From a virus: a stretch of 34,454 bases of DNA. Position numbers and translations under genes: made by a program. A model generated the notes under the pieces. It was not told the DNA's origin, searched no databases, and saw only the letters and a program-made list of their open reading frames with translations. How positions within the stretch are numbered: the stretch's first letter is position 1; each line of letters starts with the position of its first letter. Positions 5,391 to 13,669 of this stretch are shown here, piece by piece. The DNA is taken from the IMG/VR virus record IMGVR_UViG_3300020176_000049, positions 1 through 34,454 of that record; one strand, written 5' to 3'.

Positions 5391-6823
5391 TGCTGACCCT
5401 CCACGGGCGCAAAGAAGGTTGCAATCAAACCTTTTTCTTTGTCAATAAGATGAGCGGCCAATCCTGCTTGGCTTGTGGTGTAGCCTTGTCGTGCGTGGTA
5501 TCGGTCATGTCCTGCAAGCGACGGCAATTGAACAATCAAGCAACCGCCCTTTTCAACAACCTGTCGGTGATGCAAATGACCGTGGAACCAAGCGTGGTGT
5601 TCGCATTCTCCCCACAATTTTCTTTGTTCGTTGCTCATCAACTCAACGAGATTTCGTGCCCCGTCGCCATGAATAAAGCCCAACAAATTGTTGCCGTAGT
5701 GAACATATTGGCGGGTAGATGGACTGACAACAACTTCACAGTCCTCCACATTCTCATAGACAGCCGATAGATACATCATAAGAGCGATGGCAGACATACG
5801 GTCGTGGTTTCCGGGCATGAACACTACCTTGACAGGTGCAATTTGTCGTAGCAAGTCAATGTGTTCTCGTGCCAACTTACAGCCGGTCATAAGGATTTCA
5901 GCAGGACTTCCGCACATATCCTGTGGTGTGCCTTTGGTTGTTGTGCCAGCATCGGTATCAACATGGAACCAATCGCTACCCGTAGCCAAAATGATTTGTT
6001 CGGGGCGGGAAGGCAAGCGACAAAGCAACTCTTCGGTCTTTTCCATCAACCGCTTTCGGGCCTCGTTGAAGTTGTAAGTCTCACCGACTTCATCAACCCA
6101 TCCGTATTTGCCCCAATGAAAGTCTGTGGGGCTAATGACGAGGGAATAATCGGCCCCTTCGTCCACCATCATAATTTCCGGCACTTCGGGCAACTCGTCG
6201 CCAATCAACTGCTTAAACTCATTGAGAACCAGCGAAGAAAACATATCGTATTTTTCAGCCGATGATTCAATTTCTTTCCATTTGCGTCGTTCAAACTTCT
6301 CGTGCAGTAAATGTTTTTTCTTTAACACTAAATCTTCAACGAGTTGGTCAACATCAGTGGTGGCGATTTCTTCATCGGTGTAAGGGGACATATCGTGTGT
6401 CCACCCGTGGCGTCGGCGGTATTCGTCAAACCAAGCACGAGGAATGCCGAAGTCTCGTGTGATTTCATTCATGGAGGCACCTTTGCCAACCATGTTTGAG
6501 TAGGCTTCTTTCATGGCTCGGTGTTTATCACCACTGACAGACACCATTTGGTCGGCAATCGTTAAGAAAGTGTAGTAAGTGTCGTTAATGTCGTCGTAGT
6601 GGTATGATTTGTTCACATCAGCCGGTGGTTGAATAGGTTCCGCTGGCACCACTTTTTCGTTGCGTAGCCATCGGTAAATTGACATCTCCCACCCTTTGAC
6701 AGACTTCTTGGGGTCAATCCCGTGAAGAATGCGAGCGTTTTCCAACTTGCTCTTGTTGCTGTCGTAGTGCTTGGCGATGAGGTCATATCCGTATTCGGGT
6801 GTCGCTCTCATAGTTAAACGCAC
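5387..6823 (-). CDS. Metallophosphoesterase with HTH-like N-terminus
   Basis: A 478-aa protein. The C-terminal half is a calcineurin-like phosphoesterase: Asp234/His236 (SPTDFHWG), GSDWFH at 282-287, GNHD at 338-341, His385 (FIHGDG) and GHLHHR at 415-420, so all metal ligands are visible. The N-terminal 200 residues hold two helical segments that resemble helix-turn-helix units (about 28-55 and 117-140) and a charged helix at 160-205. The enzyme class cleaves phosphodiesters; the natural substrate could be DNA or nucleotides. The start is GTG at 6823, or ATG at 6811. A GATAAA-type box lies about 25 nt before the GTG. It heads the operon that ends in the large terminase, the place where a small terminase is often found. 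Confidence 0.88.
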   Translation of the reverse strand: MRLTMRATPEYGYDLIAKHYDSNKSKLENARILHGIDPKKSVKGWEMSIYRWLRNEKVVPAEPIQPPADVNKSYHYDDINDTYYTFLTIADQMVSVSGDKHRAMKEAYSNMVGKGASMNEITRDFGIPRAWFDEYRRRHGWTHDMSPYTDEEIATTDVDQLVEDLVLKKKHLLHEKFERRKWKEIESSAEKYDMFSSLVLNEFKQLIGDELPEVPEIMMVDEGADYSLVISPTDFHWGKYGWVDEVGETYNFNEARKRLMEKTEELLCRLPSRPEQIILATGSDWFHVDTDAGTTTKGTPQDMCGSPAEILMTGCKLAREHIDLLRQIAPVKVVFMPGNHDRMSAIALMMYLSAVYENVEDCEVVVSPSTRQYVHYGNNLLGFIHGDGARNLVELMSNEQRKLWGECEHHAWFHGHLHHRQVVEKGGCLIVQLPSLAGHDRYHARQGYTTSQAGLAAHLIDKEKGLIATFFAPVEGQH

Positions 6824-7110
6824 TATTGAACCCTTTATGAAGGTTTATCTTTTTCTTGATTTAGAACCAACAAAAAAAATAAAACGCTACACTGCGCCCC
6901 GATTTTCTAATTCTTTTATTTCTTCATAGGTATGTATCAAAGGCCGCTATTCTATTCCTTGTTACAACTTCTTCTTACCCATCTATGAAACAAAAAAAGA
7001 ATTAGCGAAAAGACACTACGGCGTGCGATTTATTCTTTTTGTAGAAAAATAATCAAGAAAAACAAAAAAATACGCTACATTGATAAAACGCGCAACACAC
7101 CCCCTTAGAC
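6824..7110. promoter_or_regulatory. AT-rich divergent promoter region
   Basis: This 287-bp gap separates the minus-strand packaging operon from the plus-strand portal gene. A GATAAAC element at 6843-6849 (minus strand) lies about 25 nt from the GTG at 6823. A GATAAAA element at 7082-7088 (plus strand) lies about 28 nt before the portal ATG, which lacks a Shine-Dalgarno, suggesting leaderless starts on both sides. A repeated block, A-run followed by ACGCTACA, occurs at 6884-6891 and 7072-7079. No gene was found in either strand. Confidence 0.5.
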
Positions 7111-8460
7111 ATGGGTATCTTTGATAGGTTCCGCCGCAACGCTGTGGCCGAAGAAGTCCCGATTCAACGAGTCGGGTCAAATGTTTCCCTCAGCGTAGCC
7201 GCTGGACTCCCAAACATTTTTGAGGACACCGAGAAATTCCAAAGCGACACCAACTTCAAAAACAAATTTGACCTCTATGATAACATGGTCAAACTTGACC
7301 CCGAATTAAACGGTGCTGTGCGTTCCGTTTCGCTTACCGCTAACAACTACCGTATTGACTACGCAAAGGCTAAGAACGCCTCTATACGGGCCGCTATCGC
7401 TGAAATGGTAGAGCGAGTAGACTTTGACGACTTCCTCATCAACGCGCTTCGCAATCTGCAAGTCTATGGGAACGACATCAACAAGTTGGTAGGTCGCACC
7501 GGCGTTGGTATCACGGCTATCCAAAGCCTTCCTATCCGACAAATCACCATTGTTGATAACCGAGGCGCACGAGGTCTGCCTTTTACGGCAGACGAAAACA
7601 GCCCTATTATGTCCAATGACTTTTACATTCTACGAGAACAAGGTATTGAGACAATGGTGTTTCCCAAAGCCGAGATTGTTCACCTTCGCACGGACTACAA
7701 ATCAAATTGGTTTGAGGACACCAAACTCCGTCAAACCTACGGTGTGTGGGGTCAATCCCGTTTTTCGTCGCTTGAGCAGGTTGTCCGTGTCAAATACAAC
7801 AGCATGAATAACCGCATCGCTCTTGAGGACAGTATGACTAAACAATTCATCACGATTGACAAATCGGCCATTGAACACATCACCGACCCCGACGAACAAG
7901 CCGAGCGTTTGGGTATCATTATGGATGAAGTAGTGAAGTTGTTTGAGGGTCTGCGTGGCGACCAAATGCCAATCCTACCTTCCTATGTGTCCTTGCACCA
8001 TGTAGACCTGCACAACACCATTCCCGACAATAGCGGATTCCTTGACATGGTGGGTGCCAATGTTGCCGCTGTTCTCCATGTGCCTCGTGTTGCCGCCGGT
8101 CAAGAAAAGGGCTCAACCTTTGCCGCCACCTACAACGCCAACATGTGGGCCAACACTGCTATCAGTCGTCTGCAATCTATCGTCAAGCAAGGCGTTATGC
8201 AATTGTTTTCTAAGCAACTTGAATTAAAAGGCATCAAGCATCAAATGAAAGACTTGCCCGAATTCATGTTTGAACCTATCGCAGAAGAGTCCCCGATTGA
8301 GTCTATGAAGCGCGCAGTTATGGGTTATCAAGCAGGAATCCTAACACTTAATCAGTCACTTGACCTCATCGGAATGCAACCCGAAAGCGACGGTGAAACC
8401 CGATTGGATAAAACTTCTAAGCAAACGGGAACGCTACCAAGAAGCAACGAAATGGTGTGA
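7111..8460 (+). CDS. Portal protein
   Basis: A 449-aa protein with the usual portal make-up: an N-terminal basic segment, the early helix LDPELNGAVRSVS (about residues 62-74), a long helical middle, and C-terminal helices that follow the pore-lining region (TYNANMWANTAISRLQSIVKQ, residues 341-361). The family forms a dodecameric ring at one capsid vertex, docks the terminase and seats the tail. Length and position, first gene of the head operon, agree. The ATG has no ribosome site but a TATA-like GATAAAA about 28 nt upstream. It precedes the 2-TM protein with a GTGA overlap. I rely on gene order plus general sequence character, as portals share few invariant residues. Confidence 0.85.
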   Translation: MGIFDRFRRNAVAEEVPIQRVGSNVSLSVAAGLPNIFEDTEKFQSDTNFKNKFDLYDNMVKLDPELNGAVRSVSLTANNYRIDYAKAKNASIRAAIAEMVERVDFDDFLINALRNLQVYGNDINKLVGRTGVGITAIQSLPIRQITIVDNRGARGLPFTADENSPIMSNDFYILREQGIETMVFPKAEIVHLRTDYKSNWFEDTKLRQTYGVWGQSRFSSLEQVVRVKYNSMNNRIALEDSMTKQFITIDKSAIEHITDPDEQAERLGIIMDEVVKLFEGLRGDQMPILPSYVSLHHVDLHNTIPDNSGFLDMVGANVAAVLHVPRVAAGQEKGSTFAATYNANMWANTAISRLQSIVKQGVMQLFSKQLELKGIKHQMKDLPEFMFEPIAEESPIESMKRAVMGYQAGILTLNQSLDLIGMQPESDGETRLDKTSKQTGTLPRSNEMV

Positions 8461-8465
8461 AAATT

Positions 8466-8885
8466 ATGACAAGAGAACACAAAGATTCAGTGAACGACCG
8501 CATGATTAAGTGGACGGCACTTCCCGCCGTTTATCTATGGCTTGCCGCCAGTGGCGCAGTAGTCGCTATGGGTATCGCCAAACCCGATGTCGTGCTTGAA
8601 AACATTGAGGGCTTTATTGCCCTTATCGCAATCATTGGTGGAACGGCACAACCAGCCTTCGCAACCATGCTTGAGTTGTGGAAGCAAGAACAACAGACTG
8701 AAACAGAATTGCACCCATCAGTCATTGAGTCCCAAACCCGTGTTATGGAAAAGCGTGCCGAGTTGGAACGCCAAATGGCTCTCAAAGCCCAAGAACACAA
8801 ACATACGATGGATGCCGAAGAACGCCGAGCAAGAATACAATTGGTGGCGGAAGGTAAGGCCGTATGGAAGAAGAAAGAGGATTAA
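8466..8885 (+). CDS. Two-TM membrane protein with coiled-coil tail
   Basis: About 139 aa (142 aa if the GTG at 8457, overlapping the portal stop, is used). Two hydrophobic segments of about 20 residues (AVYLWLAASGAVVAMGI and IEGFIALIAIIGGTAQPAF) are joined by a short loop. The rest is a charged helical tail rich in Glu, Lys and Arg (about residues 75-140). The shape resembles holins and other small phage membrane proteins, but lysis by holin is not established for archaeal viruses and no lytic enzyme is nearby. Its place between portal and capsid protease could equally suggest a membrane anchor for prohead assembly. The family is not recognised. Confidence 0.7.
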   Translation: MTREHKDSVNDRMIKWTALPAVYLWLAASGAVVAMGIAKPDVVLENIEGFIALIAIIGGTAQPAFATMLELWKQEQQTETELHPSVIESQTRVMEKRAELERQMALKAQEHKHTMDAEERRARIQLVAEGKAVWKKKED

Positions 8886-9319
8886 CGGTAAAGAAGTATC
8901 GCTTTCTTCACGACGCTTGGCCTTACGAATACCAAACGCCATCGGAAAAAGGCTATCCCGAAATTTTTGACTTGATGTCTCATTGGGTGCTTCGTTATGA
9001 CGGGCACCCCGTAGGCTACACAGGTTCCCTTGACTTAGGGCACTTTCATTTTGTTGGCAATACTTTTATTCTTCCCGAATACCGGCAAAGTGGCTGGCAT
9101 TCCTATTTGTTATCGGTTCGCAATCACCATCTTGGTTTAAGGCCAAAAATAACTGTTCTAAATCCAATTGACGGCACACACATGGCAAATCTCGTAAAAG
9201 TAGTCACAAAGTTGGGTTATAAGGCTGTTCTATCCTACGAGGATGTCCGAGACATTATGTCTGAAAAATTGTATGATGAAATACGAAACGACGGACAACA
9301 GTTGTGGCGATTAGATTAA
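8864..9319 (+). CDS. GNAT-like acetyltransferase-fold protein
   Basis: A 151-aa protein with the strand order of the GNAT fold: WVLRYDGHPVGYTG (beta2-beta3), HFHFVGNTFILPEYRQSG (beta4 and the acetyl-CoA loop region), then a helix and the ending VVTKLGYKAV, typical of the last GNAT helix-strand. The canonical R/Q-x-x-G-x-G/A loop is only partly kept (YRQSGWHS), so activity is uncertain. The substrate is unknown; such proteins next to virus head genes may modify a structural or host protein. The start overlaps the previous gene by about 20 bp, and GGTAAGG lies upstream. Function is inferred from fold pattern only. Confidence 0.6.
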   Translation: MEEERGLTVKKYRFLHDAWPYEYQTPSEKGYPEIFDLMSHWVLRYDGHPVGYTGSLDLGHFHFVGNTFILPEYRQSGWHSYLLSVRNHHLGLRPKITVLNPIDGTHMANLVKVVTKLGYKAVLSYEDVRDIMSEKLYDEIRNDGQQLWRLD

Positions 9320-9344
9320 AAGTCACTCGGTATGTGGATAGCCC

Positions 9345-11687
9345 ATGCCCGATGTTCGTGATGGCGAAAGCCGTGACGCTTACATGGATAGGTGCATGGG
9401 TGACGATAAGACCGTAGCAAAATACCCAAGCACACAACAGCGTGCGGCTGTCTGCAACTCTATGTATGACGAGGCGCAAAGCGAAACTGTTGAATCCGCC
9501 GAATATCAAGGAAAAAAGGTGACGCTCAACAAACCGTTCCGCACCTCCGGTGGCCCTAAGAAATTTGCCGTGTATGTGCAAAACGAAGCCGGTCGTGTTG
9601 TGATTGTTCGCTTTGGCGACCCCAACATGGAAATCAAGCGTGATGACCCACAACGGCGCAAAAACTTCCGAAGTCGCCACAACTGCGACAGTCCCGGCCC
9701 ACGAACCAAAGCACGCTATTGGTCATGCCGACAATGGGAAGGTGGGCGCAAGGTTGAAGCGGAAAACGGCGAATCCTATGATGCAAAAAGAGCATGGTTG
9801 CTCTATGATGAATGGATGCAAAACGAAGGAGAAATCCTTGAAGGAATTGAAGAAGTCGTTGAGGCTGAGGAAGGTGGCTGTGGTTGTGGTTGCACAGAAG
9901 CCGTTGAAGCCAAAATGATTCGTCGCGATGTTTTTGATAATCCCGGCGAAGCGCAAAGCCGAGCAAAAGAGTTAGGTCTTGATGGCATTCATTCTCATAA
10001 GGAAGGTGACGATACTGTGTTTATGCCCGGTAAGAGTCACGAAGAATACGAGGAAAAAACAGGAAAAAAACTCGCATCCTATCACGAAGATGAGGATGAA
10101 GAAAAAACCGCTGGCTATGATAAAAAGATGAAGGCGTCGGAAGAATGCCCCATCGGAGAAGAAATGGTCAATGGTACCTGTAAGCCGGTCAATGTCACAA
10201 TGGAAGCATCCGTTGAATCCATTAGCGCAACTGTTGAGGCATCCACAGGCAATACTATTATGGAAATAAAAGGTGTTGCTTTCCATGAGGGTTTCAACAA
10301 GAACAAGTGGGCCTTGACAAAGCGTGGTGCCGAAGCCACCGTCAAGCAAATGTTTGGTGCAGACTTAACCCTTAACCATCCAAAGCCAAAGGCTGTTGGC
10401 TTTGAGCGCAACACCGATGGCGGCGTCAACGAAGCCAATGTTGGTATTGTGGCGTCTGCTGAAATGGATGACAAAGGAGAAGAGGGGTATGAAGTCCGCT
10501 ATGTTGCCCATGTCGCACGAAGCGAATTGTTTGAGGCTTTGGAGTCCGGTATGTGGCTTAAGCCCGACTACGGTGTATCTATTGGCGGCTACGGCGTTCC
10601 CATCTCAGCAAATGAAAAAGGCATGGTCTTTGACATGGACTTTACCTTTGACCATCTCGCCATCGTCCACAAGCCCGCTTATCCACGCGCAACCATTGAA
10701 AGTGCGGTAAAGATTGAAGAGACAGTTGAAGCGAAGCACGGAGGACAGCATGGACGACCCGGCCCCAATGACCCACGCAAAACGCCAGCCAAGCCAAGCG
10801 AGCGACGGCGTGGTTCTAAGAAAAATCCACCCGGTTCAGCCAAAAAACCCAATAAATCAATTGTTGTGTCGCCCGCTACCCGTAAGACCATTCAAAACAA
10901 AATGCAGGAACATAACAAGAAGGGTAAAGGTAGTAAAGCCTCTATGGGTGCGCTTCTTACTGTGTTCCGTCGTGGTGCTGGTGCTTTCTCCACAAGTCAC
11001 GCCCCTAACATGTCCCGCAACGGTTGGGGTATCGCACGAGTCAATGCTTTCCTTTACCTTCTACGAACCGGTAGGCCATCTAACCCCAACTACAAGCAAG
11101 ACAATGACCTTCTTCCCAAAGGGCATCCTCGCGCTCGCAGAACAGCCTCCACCGAAGAAACCTTGATAAGTCAAACCGCTTCTCACACAGAATACCGAAA
11201 GGAGAACGACATCATGTCCGAAGAACATATTGTTGAAGAAAACGCTCAAGCGAGTGAAATGGAAGCCCTTCAAGCAGAATTGGTGCTTGCCCGTGCAGAA
11301 TTGGAAAACATGCGTGCTATGGAAGCCGCAAAGCACGAAGAATCCCGCCTGTCCCTCGTTGAAGCCGCAACCTCCCTCGGCATGAAGGGCCACGAAGACC
11401 TTTCCTCCGAAACCCTTGAGTCCATCATCGCCTCTTGGAAGGAGAGCCACCCCGAACCTGTTGTGGACATGAAGCCCGCTGAACCTGCCGTGGCTTCCGA
11501 AGAATCCTCCCCTGCCCCTGTCTCCGAGAAGGTCGTTGCAAACTACCTTAACGGTAAAATGGTGGAGACTCCCGAATCCCTTTACAGCCAAGCATGGAAC
11601 GCTTGGGCATCCGCTTGGAACAAGACGCTTTCCGGTGTTGAAACCAGCGACGACCGCATTCGTGCCCCACGATTTGAACAACTTTGA
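9345..11687 (+). CDS. Prohead protease-scaffold polyprotein
   Basis: A 780-aa multidomain protein. Residues 1-45 form a short Cys-containing domain (MDRCMGDD, AAVCNSMYDE). Residues 54-135 form a compact domain with KPFRTSGGPKKF and RRKNFRSRHNCD. Residues 165-285 are acidic, with Cys clusters GCGCGC and CPIGEEMVNGTC. Residues 303-455 match a herpes/HK97-type serine protease, with likely His345 (LNHPKP) and Ser412 (VSIGGYG). Residues 465-598 are very basic and include GAFSTSHAP and DNDLLPKGHP. Residues 624-780 are a helical scaffold. It should process itself and the capsid proteins during maturation. The ATG lacks a clear ribosome site; an A/T-rich GATTAAAAG lies about 27 nt upstream. The accessory domains are unusually many for this family. 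Confidence 0.82.
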   Translation: MPDVRDGESRDAYMDRCMGDDKTVAKYPSTQQRAAVCNSMYDEAQSETVESAEYQGKKVTLNKPFRTSGGPKKFAVYVQNEAGRVVIVRFGDPNMEIKRDDPQRRKNFRSRHNCDSPGPRTKARYWSCRQWEGGRKVEAENGESYDAKRAWLLYDEWMQNEGEILEGIEEVVEAEEGGCGCGCTEAVEAKMIRRDVFDNPGEAQSRAKELGLDGIHSHKEGDDTVFMPGKSHEEYEEKTGKKLASYHEDEDEEKTAGYDKKMKASEECPIGEEMVNGTCKPVNVTMEASVESISATVEASTGNTIMEIKGVAFHEGFNKNKWALTKRGAEATVKQMFGADLTLNHPKPKAVGFERNTDGGVNEANVGIVASAEMDDKGEEGYEVRYVAHVARSELFEALESGMWLKPDYGVSIGGYGVPISANEKGMVFDMDFTFDHLAIVHKPAYPRATIESAVKIEETVEAKHGGQHGRPGPNDPRKTPAKPSERRRGSKKNPPGSAKKPNKSIVVSPATRKTIQNKMQEHNKKGKGSKASMGALLTVFRRGAGAFSTSHAPNMSRNGWGIARVNAFLYLLRTGRPSNPNYKQDNDLLPKGHPRARRTASTEETLISQTASHTEYRKENDIMSEEHIVEENAQASEMEALQAELVLARAELENMRAMEAAKHEESRLSLVEAATSLGMKGHEDLSSETLESIIASWKESHPEPVVDMKPAEPAVASEESSPAPVSEKVVANYLNGKMVETPESLYSQAWNAWASAWNKTLSGVETSDDRIRAPRFEQL
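11214..11687 (+). CDS. Nested in-frame scaffold protein (internal start)
   Basis: An internal ATG at codon 624 of the protease polyprotein is preceded by AAAGGAGA with about 9 nt spacing, a better ribosome site than that of the full-length frame. It would give a 157-aa acidic, helix-rich protein (EMEALQAELVLARAELEN coiled-coil-like, Pro/Glu linker, then SLYSQAWNAWASAWNK near the end). This is the same arrangement as the lambda C/Nu3 protease-scaffold pair. Such scaffolds fill the prohead and are degraded by the protease. The nested start is seen in sequence; its use is inferred. Confidence 0.6.
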   Translation: MSEEHIVEENAQASEMEALQAELVLARAELENMRAMEAAKHEESRLSLVEAATSLGMKGHEDLSSETLESIIASWKESHPEPVVDMKPAEPAVASEESSPAPVSEKVVANYLNGKMVETPESLYSQAWNAWASAWNKTLSGVETSDDRIRAPRFEQL

Positions 11688-11698
11688 GGTGAAATAAA

Positions 11699-12112
11699 AT
11701 GGTAGCATTTACAGGAAACGACCCCCGAAACGCAACTTTGAAAGATGCCGAAACCGTTAGCGGTGTCGGTATCATTCTTTCAAAGGATGGAACGAACAAC
11801 AAACTTCAAGTTGGTGCCGCAACGGATGTGCCTTTGGGTGTGTCCGCTGGCGAATCCAGCCGAGATGCCGACCTTGTGCTTGAAACCACGGGTGCTACGG
11901 TGTCTTACTTCCCAATGGGCGGAGTCCACATGGTCGCCGCTCTCGCAGAAACTTACACCACGGGACAACTTGTCTACCTCAAGGGTAGCGGTCGTGTCGG
12001 AGGAACCGCGGGGTCTGATAAGTTGGTCGGAGTCTATGTCGGTGAAGGTGAAACTGTCGCTACGGCTGGCGACCTCATCCCCGTGAACACCAGCCAATGT
12101 GCAACTGCTTGA
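11699..12112 (+). CDS. Capsid decoration-like protein
   Basis: A 137-aa protein, beta-rich and Gly/Thr/Val-rich, with no cysteine except near the end. It resembles the DUF2190 / head-decoration group: VSGVGIILSKDG, TDVPLGVSAGES and TGQLVYLKGSGRVG are typical short strands with turns. It lies between the scaffold and the major capsid protein, the usual decoration-protein position. GAGGTGA lies about 6 nt before the ATG, a very strong ribosome site that suits a structural protein needed in hundreds of copies. The assignment rests on position, size and composition rather than on catalytic motifs. Confidence 0.7.
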   Translation: MVAFTGNDPRNATLKDAETVSGVGIILSKDGTNNKLQVGAATDVPLGVSAGESSRDADLVLETTGATVSYFPMGGVHMVAALAETYTTGQLVYLKGSGRVGGTAGSDKLVGVYVGEGETVATAGDLIPVNTSQCATA

Positions 12113-12130
12113 TGAAAGGAGAGGAAAAAT

Positions 12131-13063
12131 ATGAACAAATCTTTGGAAGACATTATGACGAACGCATCCGCCGCCGCTGGCCCCTTCGGAACCGGTGACG
12201 CCGTTCTTGAGCAGACCCTACGAGACTTCATTCAACTTCAATCCACCCGTATTGCAGTCGGAACGCAGGTCGTTGGAACCCGAACCGTCCCTTGGCTTGA
12301 ATTCAAGTGGTACACCGGTGTTCAAGGAACCTTCTCCTACCCGCTGGACGACGCCGCAACGGTTGACCCAACCAAGATTGGCACCAGCAACTACACCGTG
12401 AAGTTGCAGAAGGGTCAAGGTCGCTGTGTGTTCCTTGACACTGTGCGCCTCCGTGGTGAGTCCTTTGAGAACATTGACCGCCAGCAACTTGCTATTGTCC
12501 GTGGCCGTGCAGATGTCATAGACAACAACATTCTTTCCACCCTTCATGCTGGTGCTGGACAGTCTCAAGCCGCAACCGCAACCTTCGGTAGTGCTTCGGC
12601 TGATGAAGAGTCTGACCTCTTGGCAACCATGGACAAAATCTTCGCAGAAGGCCGTGTGTCGGGCGACGAGCCAATGGCTCTCATCCTCCCTGCCTCCACC
12701 CGAAGTGCCCTCTTGAACACCCAACTCTACGGGAATGTCGTGGAGTCCCTTCAAGACCACATGCGCCGAGTCGCCAACATGACCATCTACTACACGCGAG
12801 ACTACACGGGCGGAAAACTCCTTGAGGGTGCCGCCTCCGCCGCCATTGGTTCCGATGCTCTCCTGTTGATTCCCGGTGCCGAAACGGCTGAATTCTTCAC
12901 CTACAACGGTGCTGGCTACCAAGAAACCGAGTTGACCCGCCTTCCCGGCGTTGGTTTTGACTGGCTCTTGACCGGCTACATGGGCTCAGTGGTTCACGAA
13001 CACCAAGACGGTGCTTCCGCTGGAACCTCAAACCGTATTGCCAAGATTACCGGTGTCATTTGA
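12131..13063 (+). CDS. Major capsid protein (HK97 fold)
   Basis: A 310-aa protein. The N-terminal arm is flexible (GPFGTGDAVLEQTL). A long helix begins near residue 20, the middle carries VRGRADVIDNNILS, and the sequence LILPASTRSALLN (about residues 185-197) matches the A-domain segment seen in HK97-type capsids. The end is beta-rich (FDWLLTGYMGSVV). It is preceded by AAGGAGAGG 7 nt before the ATG. It follows scaffold and decoration genes, as expected. The codons are C-rich and regular, consistent with high expression. It should build the icosahedral shell; the fold is inferred from position, length and pattern. Confidence 0.85.
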   Translation: MNKSLEDIMTNASAAAGPFGTGDAVLEQTLRDFIQLQSTRIAVGTQVVGTRTVPWLEFKWYTGVQGTFSYPLDDAATVDPTKIGTSNYTVKLQKGQGRCVFLDTVRLRGESFENIDRQQLAIVRGRADVIDNNILSTLHAGAGQSQAATATFGSASADEESDLLATMDKIFAEGRVSGDEPMALILPASTRSALLNTQLYGNVVESLQDHMRRVANMTIYYTRDYTGGKLLEGAASAAIGSDALLLIPGAETAEFFTYNGAGYQETELTRLPGVGFDWLLTGYMGSVVHEHQDGASAGTSNRIAKITGVI

Positions 13064-13073
13064 GGTGAGTTAA

Positions 13074-13535
13074 TTGGCTCAAAACCGAAAGTTTCAAGAC
13101 TTCGTGGAAACGAAGTATCTCGCTGACGACGCTGTTAGCAACGCCAAGACTGACGGGAACCAACCAAAGCACCTTTCATTCAAGTATTCGTTTGCTACTG
13201 ACGGTGGTGCAGTTGGGGCTATCACGCTCAATGACGAAAGTGGAACGGCTCAACTGATTCCCGAAAATGCGATTATCACCAACGCAACGATTGAAATTGA
13301 AACGGCAGTCACTTCAAGTGGTTCGGCTACCGTCGCTTTTGGTCTGCTTGGCAACACAGATGCCTTCAAGGCCGCTACTGGTAAGGCTTCGCTAACTTTG
13401 GATGCTGTTTTTGCTGGAACCAACGACCTTCCCTTGAAAATGGGTGTCCCTACGCCAGTTGTCGCAACCGTGGCAACCGCCGCTTTGACGGCAGGTGTTT
13501 TCTTCATCAATGTTGAATACATTGAAGGCAACTGA
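13074..13535 (+). CDS. Putative minor capsid or surface protein
   Basis: A 153-aa beta-rich protein starting with TTG, with GAGGTGA about 6 nt before it. After an N-terminal charged segment (QNRKFQDFVETKYL) come alternating Ala/Thr/Val strands (NATIEIETAVTSSGSATVAFGLLG). The pattern resembles head fibres or second decoration proteins that sit right after the major capsid gene. There are no cysteines and no signal peptide. Family not firmly recognised; a virion-surface role is inferred from place and composition. Confidence 0.65.
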   Translation: MAQNRKFQDFVETKYLADDAVSNAKTDGNQPKHLSFKYSFATDGGAVGAITLNDESGTAQLIPENAIITNATIEIETAVTSSGSATVAFGLLGNTDAFKAATGKASLTLDAVFAGTNDLPLKMGVPTPVVATVATAALTAGVFFINVEYIEGN

Positions 13536-13549
13536 TTAGGTGATTCTTC

Positions 13550-13669
13550 GTGATTGAAGAATGGACAGACAAAAACGGTGATATTTACCGTTGGGATGTC
13601 AAGTCTAACCGTTATTTACTGGTAAAACCAAAGAAGAGTAGTAGAGCAAAGAAGGAGAAGAAGGCATGA
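13550..13669 (+). CDS. 39-aa basic microprotein
   Basis: A short gene starting at GTG with TTAGGTGATT about 4-7 nt upstream, a strong ribosome site. The product has an aromatic N-terminal half (EEWTDKNGDIYRWDV) and a Lys-rich end (KPKKSSRAKKEKKA). It overlaps the next start as ATGA. The tight fit between two head genes, the ribosome site and the coupled stop support a real gene. Function is unknown; the basic tail could touch DNA inside the head. Confidence 0.65.
   Translation: MIEEWTDKNGDIYRWDVKSNRYLLVKPKKSSRAKKEKKA

Noticed and set aside
8466-8885. Holin
   Set aside because: Two membrane segments alone are not enough, and no lytic enzyme or archaeal lysis precedent supports it.
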